From Clostridia bacterium (GTDB lineage Bacteria > Bacillota_A > Clostridia > Monoglobales > Monoglobaceae): a stretch of DNA of 14,819 nucleotides. The notes under the pieces were generated by a model. That model saw nothing but the letters and a program-made list of their open reading frames with translations, ran no database searches and was not told where the DNA came from. Below are positions 7,630-14,819 of this stretch, one piece after another. Each line of letters starts with the position of its first letter. Positions within the stretch are counted from its first letter, which is position 1. The DNA is taken from the NCBI GenBank assembly GCA_017436135.1, contig JAFSDQ010000021.1, positions 1-14,819 of the forward strand, given 5' to 3'. A program made the translations under genes and the position numbers.

Positions 7630-8358
7630 GTGAAAGAGAAAATATATACTATTCCCATAAACGAAGCTTTTGATGAGGGAGGAGAGTGTCCTCTTTGTAA
7701 TTTACATCAAAAGCTGGAAAAGGATACCCTTGATTTTGTTCTCGGCCCTTCGTATATGGAAGAGGACATGAGGGAAAAAACCAACAAAACAGGATTTTGC
7801 AAACATCATTATGATAAAATGTTCAAGGCCCAGAACAGATTAGGGGTTGCCCTTATGGTAAGCACTCATTTGAAAAAGATAAATAATGACCTTGAAAAGG
7901 TTCTGGAGGGGGAAATGAAAAGGGAAAAGAAAAAATCACCCTTCAAAAAAACAGAGGATGAACCATTCCTTTATAATTATACAAAATCCCTGTCTGCCTC
8001 CTGCTATGTCTGTGAAAGAGTAGAGGGGCATATGAAAAACTACGTCGATACAATATTTTATCTTTGGAAAAAGGAAGAGGACTTCAGAAAAAAAGTGGCA
8101 TCGGGAAAGGGCTTTTGTATAGAACATTTTTCCCTGTTGATGTGGGAAGCGCGCACACGGCTGAAAGAAAAGGAGTTCAAAGCCTTTGCAGAGGTGCTTA
8201 TACCTATGCAAAAGGAAAATATGACAAGACTTGACGAAGAGCTTGATTGGTTTATCAGAAAGTTTGACTACAGATTTCAGGAAGAACCCTGGAAAAATTC
8301 TAAAGATTCATTGGAGAGAACCATACTTAAAATTTCATCGGCATTTATGGAAAAATAA
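7630..8358 (+). CDS. DUF6062-like protein with two CxxC/CxxH sites, function unknown
   Basis: This is a 242-residue soluble protein with no signal peptide or membrane segment. It resembles the clostridial DUF6062 family, an assignment made from memory of its motifs. Two halves share one layout: C20-x2-C23, then C57-x2-H60; and C125-x2-C128, then C163-x2-H166. The gap between the second and third ligand is nearly equal (34 and 35 residues), and both halves have EED[MF]R[EK]K before GFCxxH[YF]. This looks like an internal duplication of a metal-binding unit, probably zinc, joined by a lysine-rich linker (about 90-110). The C terminus has FDYRFQEEPWKNSKDSLERTI. The start is a GTG at 7630, with AAAGGAG (7614-7620) 9 nt upstream. 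It is a single-gene unit between its own promoter and terminator. No catalytic motif is recognised. Confidence 0.8.
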   Translation: MKEKIYTIPINEAFDEGGECPLCNLHQKLEKDTLDFVLGPSYMEEDMREKTNKTGFCKHHYDKMFKAQNRLGVALMVSTHLKKINNDLEKVLEGEMKREKKKSPFKKTEDEPFLYNYTKSLSASCYVCERVEGHMKNYVDTIFYLWKKEEDFRKKVASGKGFCIEHFSLLMWEARTRLKEKEFKAFAEVLIPMQKENMTRLDEELDWFIRKFDYRFQEEPWKNSKDSLERTILKISSAFMEK

Positions 8359-8364
8359 AAGTTA

Positions 8365-8422
8365 CCTCGGCACACTTACGCGGGATATATTCTGGCCGTA
8401 AGAAGTTGTCGGGGCTTTTTTT
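8365..8422 (+). terminator. Terminator after the DUF6062-like gene
   Basis: A stem built from CTTACG/CGTAAG extends outward, with a bulge, through CCTCGGCA paired to TGTCGGGG. Seven T residues (8416-8422) follow directly. It begins 7 nt after the stop codon. Confidence 0.75.
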
Positions 8423-8620
8423 GGGAAGCTTTGGTAAAAGCATGTAAAAAAGAGAAAAAATTACTGTTTTACAAGAAATGTGAAAAGTTTGACAAACCCT
8501 TGATGCCACAAGGGTTTGGTGAAAAAAGTTACAAAAAAACACAAAGAATTAGCAAAAATATTCAGCATATTGCACAAAAAGGGGGCGCGAAGTTTGTTAA
8601 AAAAATCAACACGATTTTAG
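8423..8620. other. A-rich spacer with a 9-bp palindrome
   Basis: This is the main part of a 344-base stretch without a convincing gene. It holds a perfect inverted repeat AAACCCTTG/CAAGGGTTT (8494-8502 and 8509-8517) with a 6-nt loop and no T run on either side, so it does not look like a terminator. A run of codons open from 8431 to 8652 has no ribosome site and encodes only lysine-rich low-complexity sequence. No riboswitch class is recognised. Confidence 0.5.
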
Positions 8621-8650
8621 TTGACATAACCGCAGAATATGGGCTATTAT
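8621..8650 (+). promoter_or_regulatory. Promoter of the sugar ABC importer operon
   Basis: A perfect -35 TTGACA (8621-8626) and -10 TATTAT (8645-8650) are 18 bp apart. The predicted start near 8657 leaves a leader of about 45 nt with AGGAGGT before the first start codon. A GGTTAACA palindrome overlaps the start region and could be an operator half, but this is speculative. Confidence 0.7.
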
Positions 8651-8702
8651 AAGAGTGGTTAACAGCCTAAAATAACATAAATTTTTTGGACAGGAGGTAA
8701 CT

Positions 8703-10202
8703 ATGGATAAGGTTATTCTCGAGATGAAAAATATCGACAAACGATTTTCCGGTGTTCATGCTTTGAAAAAGGCTAATCTTGAGTTGAGAGAGGGCGAAGT
8801 ACATGCACTGATGGGCGAAAACGGTGCGGGAAAGTCAACTCTTATGAAGGTTTTGTGCGGAATTCATAAGCGTAACGGCGGAGAAATAATTTTGTTCGAT
8901 AATGCGGTTGATTTTTCCAATATTAAGGAGTCCCAGGATGCAGGTATAAGCATCATTCATCAGGAGCTGAATATGATGAGCCATCTTACTGTGGCGCAGA
9001 ATATTTATATTGGAAGAGAACCTATGAAAAACGGGATTTACATTGATGATAAGAAAATGGAAGAGGATGCTGCCAAATTATTTGAGAAAATAGGGGTAGA
9101 TATTGACCCGTCTGTTAAGGTTGGAACACTTACCGTTGGTAAGCAGCAGATGGTTGAGATTGCAAAGGCGGTTTCCCATGATTCCAAAATTCTTATTTTG
9201 GATGAGCCTACGGCGGCACTTACCCAGACAGAGGTTGAAGAGCTGTTTGCTATTATGAAAGACCTTAAGGCAAAGGGTATCGGTATGATTTACATATCTC
9301 ACAGAATGGACGAGATAAATCGTATTTCTGACAGAATTACAGTTATGCGTGATGGAGAGTATGTAGGCACACTTATTACAAAAGACACCACAAAGGACGA
9401 AATCGTAAAAATGATGGTCGGCCGTGTGATTTATGGCGATAAAAAGGAAGAAAGCAAGGTTTCTGATGATGCTCCTGTTGTGCTGGAGGTAAAGAATCTT
9501 AACAGAGGCACAGAAATCAAGAATGTAAGCTTTAAGCTTCGCAAGGGCGAGATTTTAGGTTTTTCAGGGCTTATGGGTTCAGGCAGAACAGAGGTTGCAA
9601 GAGCAATCTACGGTGCAGACGAAGTAGAGTCAGGAGAAGTCTTTATCAATGGGGAAAAGGTTAATATTACAACCCCTGCCCAGGCTGTAAAGCAAGGTAT
9701 TTGTTATTTGTCAGAAGACAGGAAACGTTACGGATTGCTTCTTGATAAATCCGTTGCAGAAAATTCTGTAATCAGCTCCCTTGATGACTATATCAAGGCA
9801 GGGTGGATTAAGGACAGTGCAATAGATGTTGCCGCTGCCGAGGCAAATGATAAGCTCAAAACAAAGACCCCCTCTGTAAAACAACAGCTGAAGAATTTAT
9901 CGGGCGGTAATCAACAGAAAGTAATTATTGCCAGATGGCTTTTAAAGGATTCTGATATATTTATATTTGATGAGCCCACAAGAGGTATTGATATTGGCGC
10001 CAAAAGCGAAATGTATACACTTATGGAGGAGCTTGCCGAAAAGGGTAAATCAATTATAATGATTTCGTCAGAGCTTTCCGAGATACAAAGGCTCAGCGAC
10101 AGAGTTGTGGTAATGTGTGAAGGAAGAATTACGGGTGAACTTGACATCAAGGATGCAACCCAGGAGAAAATTATGGCTTATGCCACCATGAGAGGAGAAT
10201 AA
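8703..10202 (+). CDS. Sugar ABC importer, double ATP-binding protein (RbsA/MglA type)
   Basis: This 499-residue protein has two fused ABC ATPase domains, the layout of RbsA/MglA/XylG in CUT2-class sugar importers. Domain 1 has Walker A GENGAGKST (38-46), Q-loop HQELN (86-90), the divergent signature LTVGKQQ (143-149), Walker B DEPT (167-170) and switch H200. Domain 2 has a degenerate Walker A GLMGSGRTE (289-297) lacking the lysine, a good LSGGNQQK signature (399-406) and DEPTRG (423-428). This asymmetry is normal for the family and leaves one competent ATP site pair. The cytoplasmic protein powers uptake through the permease encoded 2 bases downstream. The ATG has AGGAGGT 4 nt upstream. The sugar cannot be read from the ATPase; ribose, galactose and related sugars are all possible. 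Confidence 0.94.
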   Translation: MDKVILEMKNIDKRFSGVHALKKANLELREGEVHALMGENGAGKSTLMKVLCGIHKRNGGEIILFDNAVDFSNIKESQDAGISIIHQELNMMSHLTVAQNIYIGREPMKNGIYIDDKKMEEDAAKLFEKIGVDIDPSVKVGTLTVGKQQMVEIAKAVSHDSKILILDEPTAALTQTEVEELFAIMKDLKAKGIGMIYISHRMDEINRISDRITVMRDGEYVGTLITKDTTKDEIVKMMVGRVIYGDKKEESKVSDDAPVVLEVKNLNRGTEIKNVSFKLRKGEILGFSGLMGSGRTEVARAIYGADEVESGEVFINGEKVNITTPAQAVKQGICYLSEDRKRYGLLLDKSVAENSVISSLDDYIKAGWIKDSAIDVAAAEANDKLKTKTPSVKQQLKNLSGGNQQKVIIARWLLKDSDIFIFDEPTRGIDIGAKSEMYTLMEELAEKGKSIIMISSELSEIQRLSDRVVVMCEGRITGELDIKDATQEKIMAYATMRGE

Positions 10203-10204
10203 AA

Positions 10205-11185
10205 ATGAAATCAAAACGTGGCTTAAAAGGAAGCTTGGGACAAAACATAATTACAATTGCGGCTCTTGCAGCGTTGGTGATAGTTTTTGCCGTACTTAAT
10301 CCCAACTTCTTAAGTAAATATAATATAGTAAGTATGGCACAATCTCTTGCCCCCTACGCAATAATGGCTCTTGGTGTAACCTTTGTCATTGCAACAGGCG
10401 GAATAGATTTGTCAATTGGTACAGTTTGTATTGCATCAGCAGTTGTTGCAGGTAAATTGTATATGGTAGGAATGCCTCTCTGGGCAACAATTCCTGTTAT
10501 GATTGCTATTGGCACATTGTTCGGTCTTATTAACGGATTGCTGGTGGCAAAGCTGAAAATTCCCGCATTTATTGCAACTCTTGGTACAATGATGTTCTCA
10601 AGAGGCTTAAGTGCGATTATAGTTGCGATTCCAAATATATTTTATCCCAACGGAACATGGTTCAATCAGATATTCTCAAATGCAAACGGCGTACCTACAG
10701 GACTGATTTGGGTAATATTCTTTGCTGCAATTTGTATGTATCTTATGTATAAATGTAAGATTGGAAGGTATATACTTTCTATAGGAAGTAACGAAGAAGC
10801 AACGAGGCTGTCAGGTATCAATACAGATAAGTACAAGATTTATGCATATATATTCAGCGGTATTGGTGCAGGTCTTGCGGCAATATTCTGGGCGGCATCC
10901 TTTGCAACAGTTGCTACTGCAACAGGAAACGGAATGGAGCTTGATGCCATAGCCGGAGTATATATCGGCGGAACAAGTGCAGCAGGCGGCGTTGCCTCTA
11001 TAGCGGGTTCTGTAATTGGCTCGATTATGCTTGTTGTAATCAGAAGCGGTCTTAACTTTGTATTGGCAAGATTCAACCTCAATTTGAACTCTACTTATGT
11101 GACATATGTTCTGACAGGTATTATTGTAGTTGTTGCGGTTCTTATGGATGTTCTTAAAAATAAAAAAGCAAACAAAATAAAATAA
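10205..11185 (+). CDS. Sugar ABC importer, permease (RbsC type)
   Basis: This is a 326-residue polytopic membrane protein of the BPD_transp_2/RbsC family. It has a basic N terminus, 8-10 hydrophobic helices, and the family regions ATGGIDLSIGT and NGLLVAKLKIPAFIATLGTM in the first half. The cytoplasmic coupling region is IGSNEEATRLSGINTDKYK, and GMELDAIAGVYIGGTSAAGG follows near the end. It forms the sugar channel as a homodimer or heterodimer and docks on the double ATPase. The ATG lies 2 bases after the ATPase stop codon, with AGGAG inside the end of that gene, so translation is probably coupled. The next gene begins 30 bases on. The length is normal for the family. Confidence 0.94.
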   Translation: MKSKRGLKGSLGQNIITIAALAALVIVFAVLNPNFLSKYNIVSMAQSLAPYAIMALGVTFVIATGGIDLSIGTVCIASAVVAGKLYMVGMPLWATIPVMIAIGTLFGLINGLLVAKLKIPAFIATLGTMMFSRGLSAIIVAIPNIFYPNGTWFNQIFSNANGVPTGLIWVIFFAAICMYLMYKCKIGRYILSIGSNEEATRLSGINTDKYKIYAYIFSGIGAGLAAIFWAASFATVATATGNGMELDAIAGVYIGGTSAAGGVASIAGSVIGSIMLVVIRSGLNFVLARFNLNLNSTYVTYVLTGIIVVVAVLMDVLKNKKANKIK

Positions 11186-11215
11186 AAATATATTATTAAA
11201 AAGGAGACGAAAAGT

Positions 11216-12253
11216 ATGAAAAAATTAGTAGCGTTATTATTAGTGTTGACACTTGGCGCAGCATTGCTCGCAGGCTGCGGCGGCGGAGGAGCTGCAGACA
11301 CAAAAACAATCGCAGTAATAGCAAAAGGCGAATCTCACGCATTCTGGCAGTCAGTTAAAGCAGGTGCAGAGGCAGCAGGAGAAAAGTACGGATATAAAAT
11401 TACATTCCGCGGTCCTGCAAGTGAATCTGCAAAAGACCTTCCATCTCAAAAAGAAATGGTTCAGACAGCTCTTTCAAACAATGCATCAGCAATTGTTTTG
11501 GGAACAATCGGCGAAGGCTTCGTTGATATGTTGACCCAGGCAAAGGATATGAATATCCCTGTTGTTCAGTTTGACAGCGGAATATGGGCAAACGATATAG
11601 CAGCACTTGACAGCGCAGGCAAAAACCCCATTGTTTCTTCTGTTGCTACAAGTAACTATTTGGCATCAAATATCGTTGCAGCAGAGTTCTTTGAAAACAT
11701 CAAAGCAGACATCGCTGCAGCAGATGGCGAATATCTTGTAGGTGTTATTCAGCATGACGAAACACAAACAGGTATAGACAGAGCAGCAGGCTTTGTTGAT
11801 AAGTTTACCGAGCTTGCAGACGCAGATGAAACCACAAAGGGCAAGTATACAATTGCAAAAGAGGTAAAGCCCGGTGATGCAGACAATGCTTACAAAACAG
11901 CTCTTGAGGCTCTTGCTGAAAAAGGTGCAGATGCAATCTTTATGACAAACGAAGGTGTTGTAAAGCAGGTATATGATGCAATTGCTGCAGCAGGAACAAA
12001 GTACGATGCAATTAAGTTTGCAGGTTATGATGCAGGCACAAAGCAGATTGAATGGATGAAGCAGACAACAGGTCCTAAACTTGTTGGTGCAGTTGCACAG
12101 GATTCATTCCAGATTGGTTTCCAGGCAGTAGAGCAGGCAGTGTTCGCTGTTGAAGGCCAAACTGTTACAGAAGATGTAGCTATCTCCGGTGCTTGGTGGG
12201 ATGCAACAAACGTTGATGAAATGATTGCAAACAACCTTGTTTACGAGGGATAA
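11216..12253 (+). CDS. Sugar ABC importer, lipoprotein substrate-binding protein
   Basis: This 345-residue periplasmic-binding-protein type 1 (Peripla_BP_4) member is anchored to the outer face of the membrane. The signal peptide MKKLVALLLVLTLGAALLAGC ends in the lipobox LLAGC, with C21 as the lipidated residue and a short Gly linker after it. The mature part starts TIAVIAKGESHAFWQSVKAG, the usual first strand and helix. Further conserved parts are VPVVQFDSGI and a D-R-A-x-G-F segment (EDRAAGF-like; here TGIDRAAGF). It captures the sugar and hands it to the permease. AAGGAGA lies about 9 nt before the ATG. It is the third gene of the operon, directly followed by a strong terminator. Placing the binding protein last is the reverse of many rbs operons. 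The ligand is unknown. Confidence 0.92.
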   Translation: MKKLVALLLVLTLGAALLAGCGGGGAADTKTIAVIAKGESHAFWQSVKAGAEAAGEKYGYKITFRGPASESAKDLPSQKEMVQTALSNNASAIVLGTIGEGFVDMLTQAKDMNIPVVQFDSGIWANDIAALDSAGKNPIVSSVATSNYLASNIVAAEFFENIKADIAAADGEYLVGVIQHDETQTGIDRAAGFVDKFTELADADETTKGKYTIAKEVKPGDADNAYKTALEALAEKGADAIFMTNEGVVKQVYDAIAAAGTKYDAIKFAGYDAGTKQIEWMKQTTGPKLVGAVAQDSFQIGFQAVEQAVFAVEGQTVTEDVAISGAWWDATNVDEMIANNLVYEG

Positions 12254-12271
12254 TATTAAATCATAAAAAAT

Positions 12272-12301
12272 ATCGGCACGACCCATTAGGGTCGTGCCGA
12301 T
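12272..12301. terminator. Bidirectional terminator between convergent genes
   Basis: A perfect 13-bp stem (12272-12284 with 12289-12301) has the 4-nt loop ATTA. On the plus strand TTGTTTGTTTT follows; on the minus strand ATTTTTTATG follows. It should end both the sugar importer operon and the convergent exporter gene, whose stop codon is 10 bases away. Confidence 0.92.
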
Positions 12302-12310
12302 TTGTTTGTT

Positions 12311-14152
12311 TTATGCTTGGGAGGGGTCGGTGCTCATATTTATATCATTAAGAGTTTTAAGTTCAAAAAATTTACCCTTTTTAAGCATAAGCTCTTCATA
12401 GGTTCCCATTTCTACACATTGTCCGTTTTCCATTACAATAATTTTATCGGCATTGCGAATGGTGGACAATCTGTGTGCCACAACAAAGGTGGTTCTGCCT
12501 TGAGTAAGGTGGTTTATAGCCTTTTGCACCTGATATTCGGATATGTTATCAAGAGCAGAGGTTGCTTCATCAAGAATAAGAATTTTAGGGTCGCGGATAA
12601 GGGCTCTTGCAATGGAGATTCTTTGTTTTTGCCCCCCTGACAGGTTTGCACCGTTTTCTCCAACAATGGTATCAAGACCGTCGGGTAAATCCTTGGTAAA
12701 CTCATAAATGTTCGCAAGATGAACCACTCTGTCTAAAACCTCTTCGGGTACACTGTGAAGTCCGTAGGTTATGTTGTCACGAATGGAACCTGTAAACAAA
12801 ATGCTGTTTTGTGGGACAACCGAGATAAAATGCCGGTAATCACTTAAATTCAGAGCATCAATGGGCTTGCCGTCAATTCGCAAGGTTCCCTTTGTGGGCT
12901 TTAAAAATCCGATTATCATATTCATTATTGTAGATTTGCCCGAGCCCGAGCTTCCCACAAAGGCGACACATTCTCCGGGTTCTACAGCCAGTGTAAAGTT
13001 TTTGATTATATCATCATTGCCCCCGGGGTAACGATAATATGCATTGTCAAAGTTTACTGTGCCGTGAACATACCGAAGCTTTATTTTTCCGCTGTTGTTT
13101 TCAACATTGTTGGACAGAACAACCTCTGCCAGAGAGCTTATGGATTCAAGTCCCTTTGTTATTTCGGGGAAGATGCTGATAAGAGCATTTATTCCTGCGG
13201 AAATGGAGGCGAAGTAGGAATTATAAAGCACTACATCACCTACCTGTATATCACCTCTTAATGCAAGAAATGCAGTAACAATCAGGCATACTGCGCTCAT
13301 TGTTTGACTCAAAATCCAATGACAGGAGTTGAAGTATGCATTAAGCTTATCGTTTTCGATTCCGCAATCACGAAGAGTTTCTATGTTTCCTTCAATGGAG
13401 GAGATTTCCTCATTTTCAAGGCCGTGAGCCTTTGTTACGGGAATCATACCCATCATATCCGTAACCTTTGCGGAGATGTTTTCGTTTTCCTTGCGAAGCC
13501 TGCGGTTAATTCTAATCATTCCTTTGCGGAAGAAACGAATTGTAAGGATGTTAACAGGAACAAGCAATGCAAAGAACAAGGTGACCTTCCAACTTTTTGT
13601 AACGGATACCACGATTGAAACAAGGAGGTTTATCATTGTTGGCAAAAGTCCGTCAATAAGTCTTGTGTTCAGAGCCTCTATAGCTTCTATATCCCGAAGA
13701 AATTTTGACTGAATACGACCGCGCTCAATTTCATTGTGATAGGTAATGGAAAGATGCTGAAGCTTGCGGATAAGAGTATTGCGAAGCCCGGCAGAAATAT
13801 TTCTCTGCATTCTGCTGGAAAACCAATTTCGGGTCAGGTTTGTAGGCAGATTAGGCGCAAGCAAAGCGAGAATTGCAAGACCATACAAAAGGATTCGCTT
13901 CATTGCCCCCTCGCCGCCTGCAGTAATTGTGTTTATAATCTCTGCAGTAACAAGAGGTATCATCGACGAGGGCAGTTGCTGTACAACATAAAGAAAAGTT
14001 GTAACAAACAGCTTGCCGCTGTTTTGCTTGAAAAGAAGTTTTAAGATACCGCCCATCTTCTTGCCCTTTTTTTCATCTTTTGATTCTGTTCCTTCCTGAA
14101 AAAGGAGTTCATAATCAGGAATTCTGTTCTTATCTTTTGATACAGTTTTCAT
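12311..14152 (-). CDS. ABC exporter half-transporter (fused permease and ATPase)
   Basis: This 613-residue protein has a charged cytoplasmic N-terminal extension of about 45 residues, a six-helix type-1 exporter membrane domain (about 47-345) and a C-terminal ATPase domain. Motifs are Walker A GSSGSGKST (400-408), signature LSGGQ (504-508), Walker B with DEATSALD (528-535) and the switch VAHRLST. Such half-transporters work as dimers exporting lipids, peptides or drugs; the substrate is unknown. The start is the ATG at 14152. A GTG in the same frame at 14161 lies within the GAGGTGA ribosome site (14158-14164), so it is unlikely to be used. A clear promoter lies at 14221-14248. With no second half-transporter beside it, a homodimer is the simplest reading. 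Confidence 0.92.
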   Translation of the reverse strand: MKTVSKDKNRIPDYELLFQEGTESKDEKKGKKMGGILKLLFKQNSGKLFVTTFLYVVQQLPSSMIPLVTAEIINTITAGGEGAMKRILLYGLAILALLAPNLPTNLTRNWFSSRMQRNISAGLRNTLIRKLQHLSITYHNEIERGRIQSKFLRDIEAIEALNTRLIDGLLPTMINLLVSIVVSVTKSWKVTLFFALLVPVNILTIRFFRKGMIRINRRLRKENENISAKVTDMMGMIPVTKAHGLENEEISSIEGNIETLRDCGIENDKLNAYFNSCHWILSQTMSAVCLIVTAFLALRGDIQVGDVVLYNSYFASISAGINALISIFPEITKGLESISSLAEVVLSNNVENNSGKIKLRYVHGTVNFDNAYYRYPGGNDDIIKNFTLAVEPGECVAFVGSSGSGKSTIMNMIIGFLKPTKGTLRIDGKPIDALNLSDYRHFISVVPQNSILFTGSIRDNITYGLHSVPEEVLDRVVHLANIYEFTKDLPDGLDTIVGENGANLSGGQKQRISIARALIRDPKILILDEATSALDNISEYQVQKAINHLTQGRTTFVVAHRLSTIRNADKIIVMENGQCVEMGTYEELMLKKGKFFELKTLNDINMSTDPSQA

Positions 14153-14157
14153 AAGAA

Positions 14158-14164
14158 TCACCTC
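14158..14164 (-). promoter_or_regulatory. Ribosome binding site that fixes the exporter start
   Basis: GAGGTGA on the minus strand lies 5 nt before the ATG at 14152. It covers the in-frame GTG at 14161, which argues for the ATG as the real start. Confidence 0.75.
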
Positions 14165-14220
14165 GCGTAACCGAGCATTTTTTATATTAAATTTTTTTAT
14201 TTCCGATAAATTTCACTTAC

Positions 14221-14248
14221 ATTATACAAGGCAGAACGTTTTTGTCAA
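14221..14248 (-). promoter_or_regulatory. Promoter of the ABC exporter gene
   Basis: On the minus strand -35 TTGACA (14243-14248) and -10 TATAAT (14221-14226) both match consensus, with a 16-bp spacer. The leader before the gene is about 60 nt. Confidence 0.8.
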
Positions 14249-14331
14249 TATGTGTTACCATTTTGTAATGATTTTTTTTAGGAATTAGTTTATTAACATA
14301 TGCAAAAACCATAAAATAATATAGAAATTTC

Positions 14332-14360
14332 TTGACTTATACCTGGAAATATGGTAGAAT
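14332..14360 (+). promoter_or_regulatory. Promoter of tRNA-Leu
   Basis: -35 TTGACT (14332-14337) and -10 TAGAAT (14355-14360) are 17 bp apart, with an extended TG at 14352-14353. The start is predicted near 14367, giving a leader of about 45 nt. Confidence 0.8.
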
Positions 14361-14412
14361 AATATCCGTTGCATAGCCTGGCAACAGATGTTTGGCATAA
14401 AGAACAGAATAT

Positions 14413-14499
14413 GCGGATATGGCGGAATTGGCAGACGCGCATGGTTCAGGTCCATGTGAAAGCAATTTCATGCAGGTTCAAGTCCTGTTATCCGCACCA
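14413..14499 (+). tRNA. tRNA-Leu (anticodon CAG)
   Basis: The acceptor stem pairs GCGGATA (14413-14419) with TATCCGC (14489-14495), followed by discriminator A and an encoded CCA (14497-14499). The D arm is of the leucine type (GGCGGAATTGGCAGACGC). The anticodon stem is CATGG/CCATG with loop TTCAGGT and anticodon CAG. A long variable arm TGAAA/TTTCA confirms a class II tRNA. The T arm is GCAGG-TTCAAGT-CCTGT. It reads the leucine codon CUG. It has its own promoter and terminator. Confidence 0.97.
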
Positions 14500-14504
14500 A
14501 AAAG

Positions 14505-14540
14505 AAACGACAATTTTCGACAGAAGATTGTCGTTTTTTT
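14505..14540 (+). terminator. Terminator of tRNA-Leu
   Basis: A perfect 10-bp stem AAACGACAAT/ATTGTCGTTT (14505-14514 with 14527-14536) has a 12-nt loop and ends in a run of seven T (14534-14540). It starts 6 nt after the CCA end. Confidence 0.9.
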
Positions 14541-14819
14541 GTACTCTTAACGAAACTTGTCAAGAAAATCGGACTAATAAAAGAGTGAATTTTTACATCC
14601 ATACGGAATTAGGTGTCTTGTAACCTATTCCTAAATGTAATCGCTCTGAATTGTAATACAAATATATGTAGCTTAATATTTCTTGTTTTGCTTCTTCGTA
14701 ACCGAGATGGCGGATGTCCGTTATCTCGGTTTTTAATGTTTTCCAAAAGCTTTCTATTGGTTGATTGTCACTTGGCGTTCCCGGTCTTGACATACTTATT
14801 CTAAAACCATATTGCTCAA
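14540..14819 (-). mobile_element. End of an IS3-family insertion sequence
   Basis: The transposase tail at 14593 onward belongs to an IS3-family element whose other end lies beyond the window. IS3-family elements begin with TG at their tips. The sequence TGTACTCTTAACGAAACTTG starting at 14540, just after the tRNA-Leu terminator T run, is the best candidate for the terminal inverted repeat. The boundary is inferred, because the partner repeat and target-site duplication cannot be seen. Confidence 0.65.
14593..14819 (-). CDS. IS3-family transposase, C-terminal part
   Basis: At least 75 residues are open on the minus strand, running off the right edge of the window. The frame continues upstream of the first ATG at 14793 as EQYGFRIS, so that ATG is internal and the true start lies outside. 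The segment SRPGTPSDNQPIESFWKTLKTE carries the last catalytic residue of the DDE integrase core (the Glu in IESFW). It is followed by the usual end of IS3-family OrfB proteins, YYNSERLHLGIGYKTP. The protein cuts and joins element ends as part of an OrfAB fusion in this family. The stop at 14593-14595 lies about 50 bases from the inferred element tip, normal for the family. Whether the rest is intact cannot be judged. Confidence 0.88.
   Translation of the reverse strand, partial: EQYGFRISMSRPGTPSDNQPIESFWKTLKTEITDIRHLGYEEAKQEILSYIYLYYNSERLHLGIGYKTPNSVWM

Noticed and set aside
7413..7658. Open frame of 81 residues on the minus strand
   Set aside because: It lies across the SRP RNA gene and the divergent promoters, and matches no protein family.
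8431..8652. Possible 73-residue lysine-rich protein
   Set aside because: TTG start, no convincing ribosome site, low-complexity A-rich codons, and its end overlaps the importer promoter.
12302..12640. Open frame of 112 residues on the plus strand
   Set aside because: It is antisense to the well-supported ABC exporter ATPase domain and follows a strong terminator.
14413..14540. tRNA-Leu 3' end as an integrative-element attachment site
   Set aside because: No integrase and no repeated tRNA 3' segment is present in the window; the adjacent element is an IS3-type transposon, which does not use tRNA attachment sites.
14369..14623. Open frame of 84 residues on the plus strand
   Set aside because: It runs straight through tRNA-Leu, its terminator and the IS end.

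Overview
The window looks like the chromosome of a low-GC Clostridia-type member of the Bacillota, probably a gut anaerobe. The signs are strong Shine-Dalgarno sites, A+T-rich spacers, consensus sigma-A-type promoters, a large SRP RNA with an Alu domain of the Bacillus/Clostridium kind, the SRP RNA-dnaX-ybaB gene order, a Gram-positive-style lipoprotein, and a cysteine-rich protein that resembles the clostridial DUF6062 family. I see no phage, CRISPR array or plasmid functions. The only mobile DNA is the end of an IS3-family element at the right edge.

Left part (1-7497), all on the minus strand. Reading in the direction of transcription it holds: SRP RNA, dnaX (clamp loader), ybaB/EbfC (nucleoid-associated protein) and a strong terminator; then an AEC-family permease with a TTG start; then a lepA-hemW-hslO operon with its own promoter (a GTPase acting on ribosomes, a heme chaperone, and the redox-regulated holdase Hsp33); and finally a separately promoted tRNA-Val(TAC). 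These are mostly housekeeping genes for protein export, replication, translation and protein quality control.

Middle (7498-12301), on the plus strand. A divergent promoter pair separates the SRP RNA from a 242-residue protein of unknown function that carries two copies of a CxxC...CxxH site. A terminator and about 280 bases of non-coding DNA follow. Next is a three-gene sugar importer of the RbsA/MglA type: a double ATPase, a permease and a lipoprotein binding protein. It has a recognisable promoter and ends in a strong terminator that should also serve the convergent gene.

Right part (12302-14819). An ABC exporter half-transporter lies on the minus strand, convergent with the importer. Its promoter is divergent from that of tRNA-Leu(CAG). 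The tRNA-Leu terminator runs straight into what looks like the end of an IS3-family insertion sequence, whose transposase continues past the window edge.

I did not find a convincing new multi-gene system. The most interesting items are the duplicated cysteine/histidine protein beside the SRP RNA, the unexplained palindrome-bearing spacer upstream of the importer, the IS junction at the tRNA-Leu terminator, and two departures from the gene orders common in Bacillota (no recR after ybaB; hslO where hrcA often sits).
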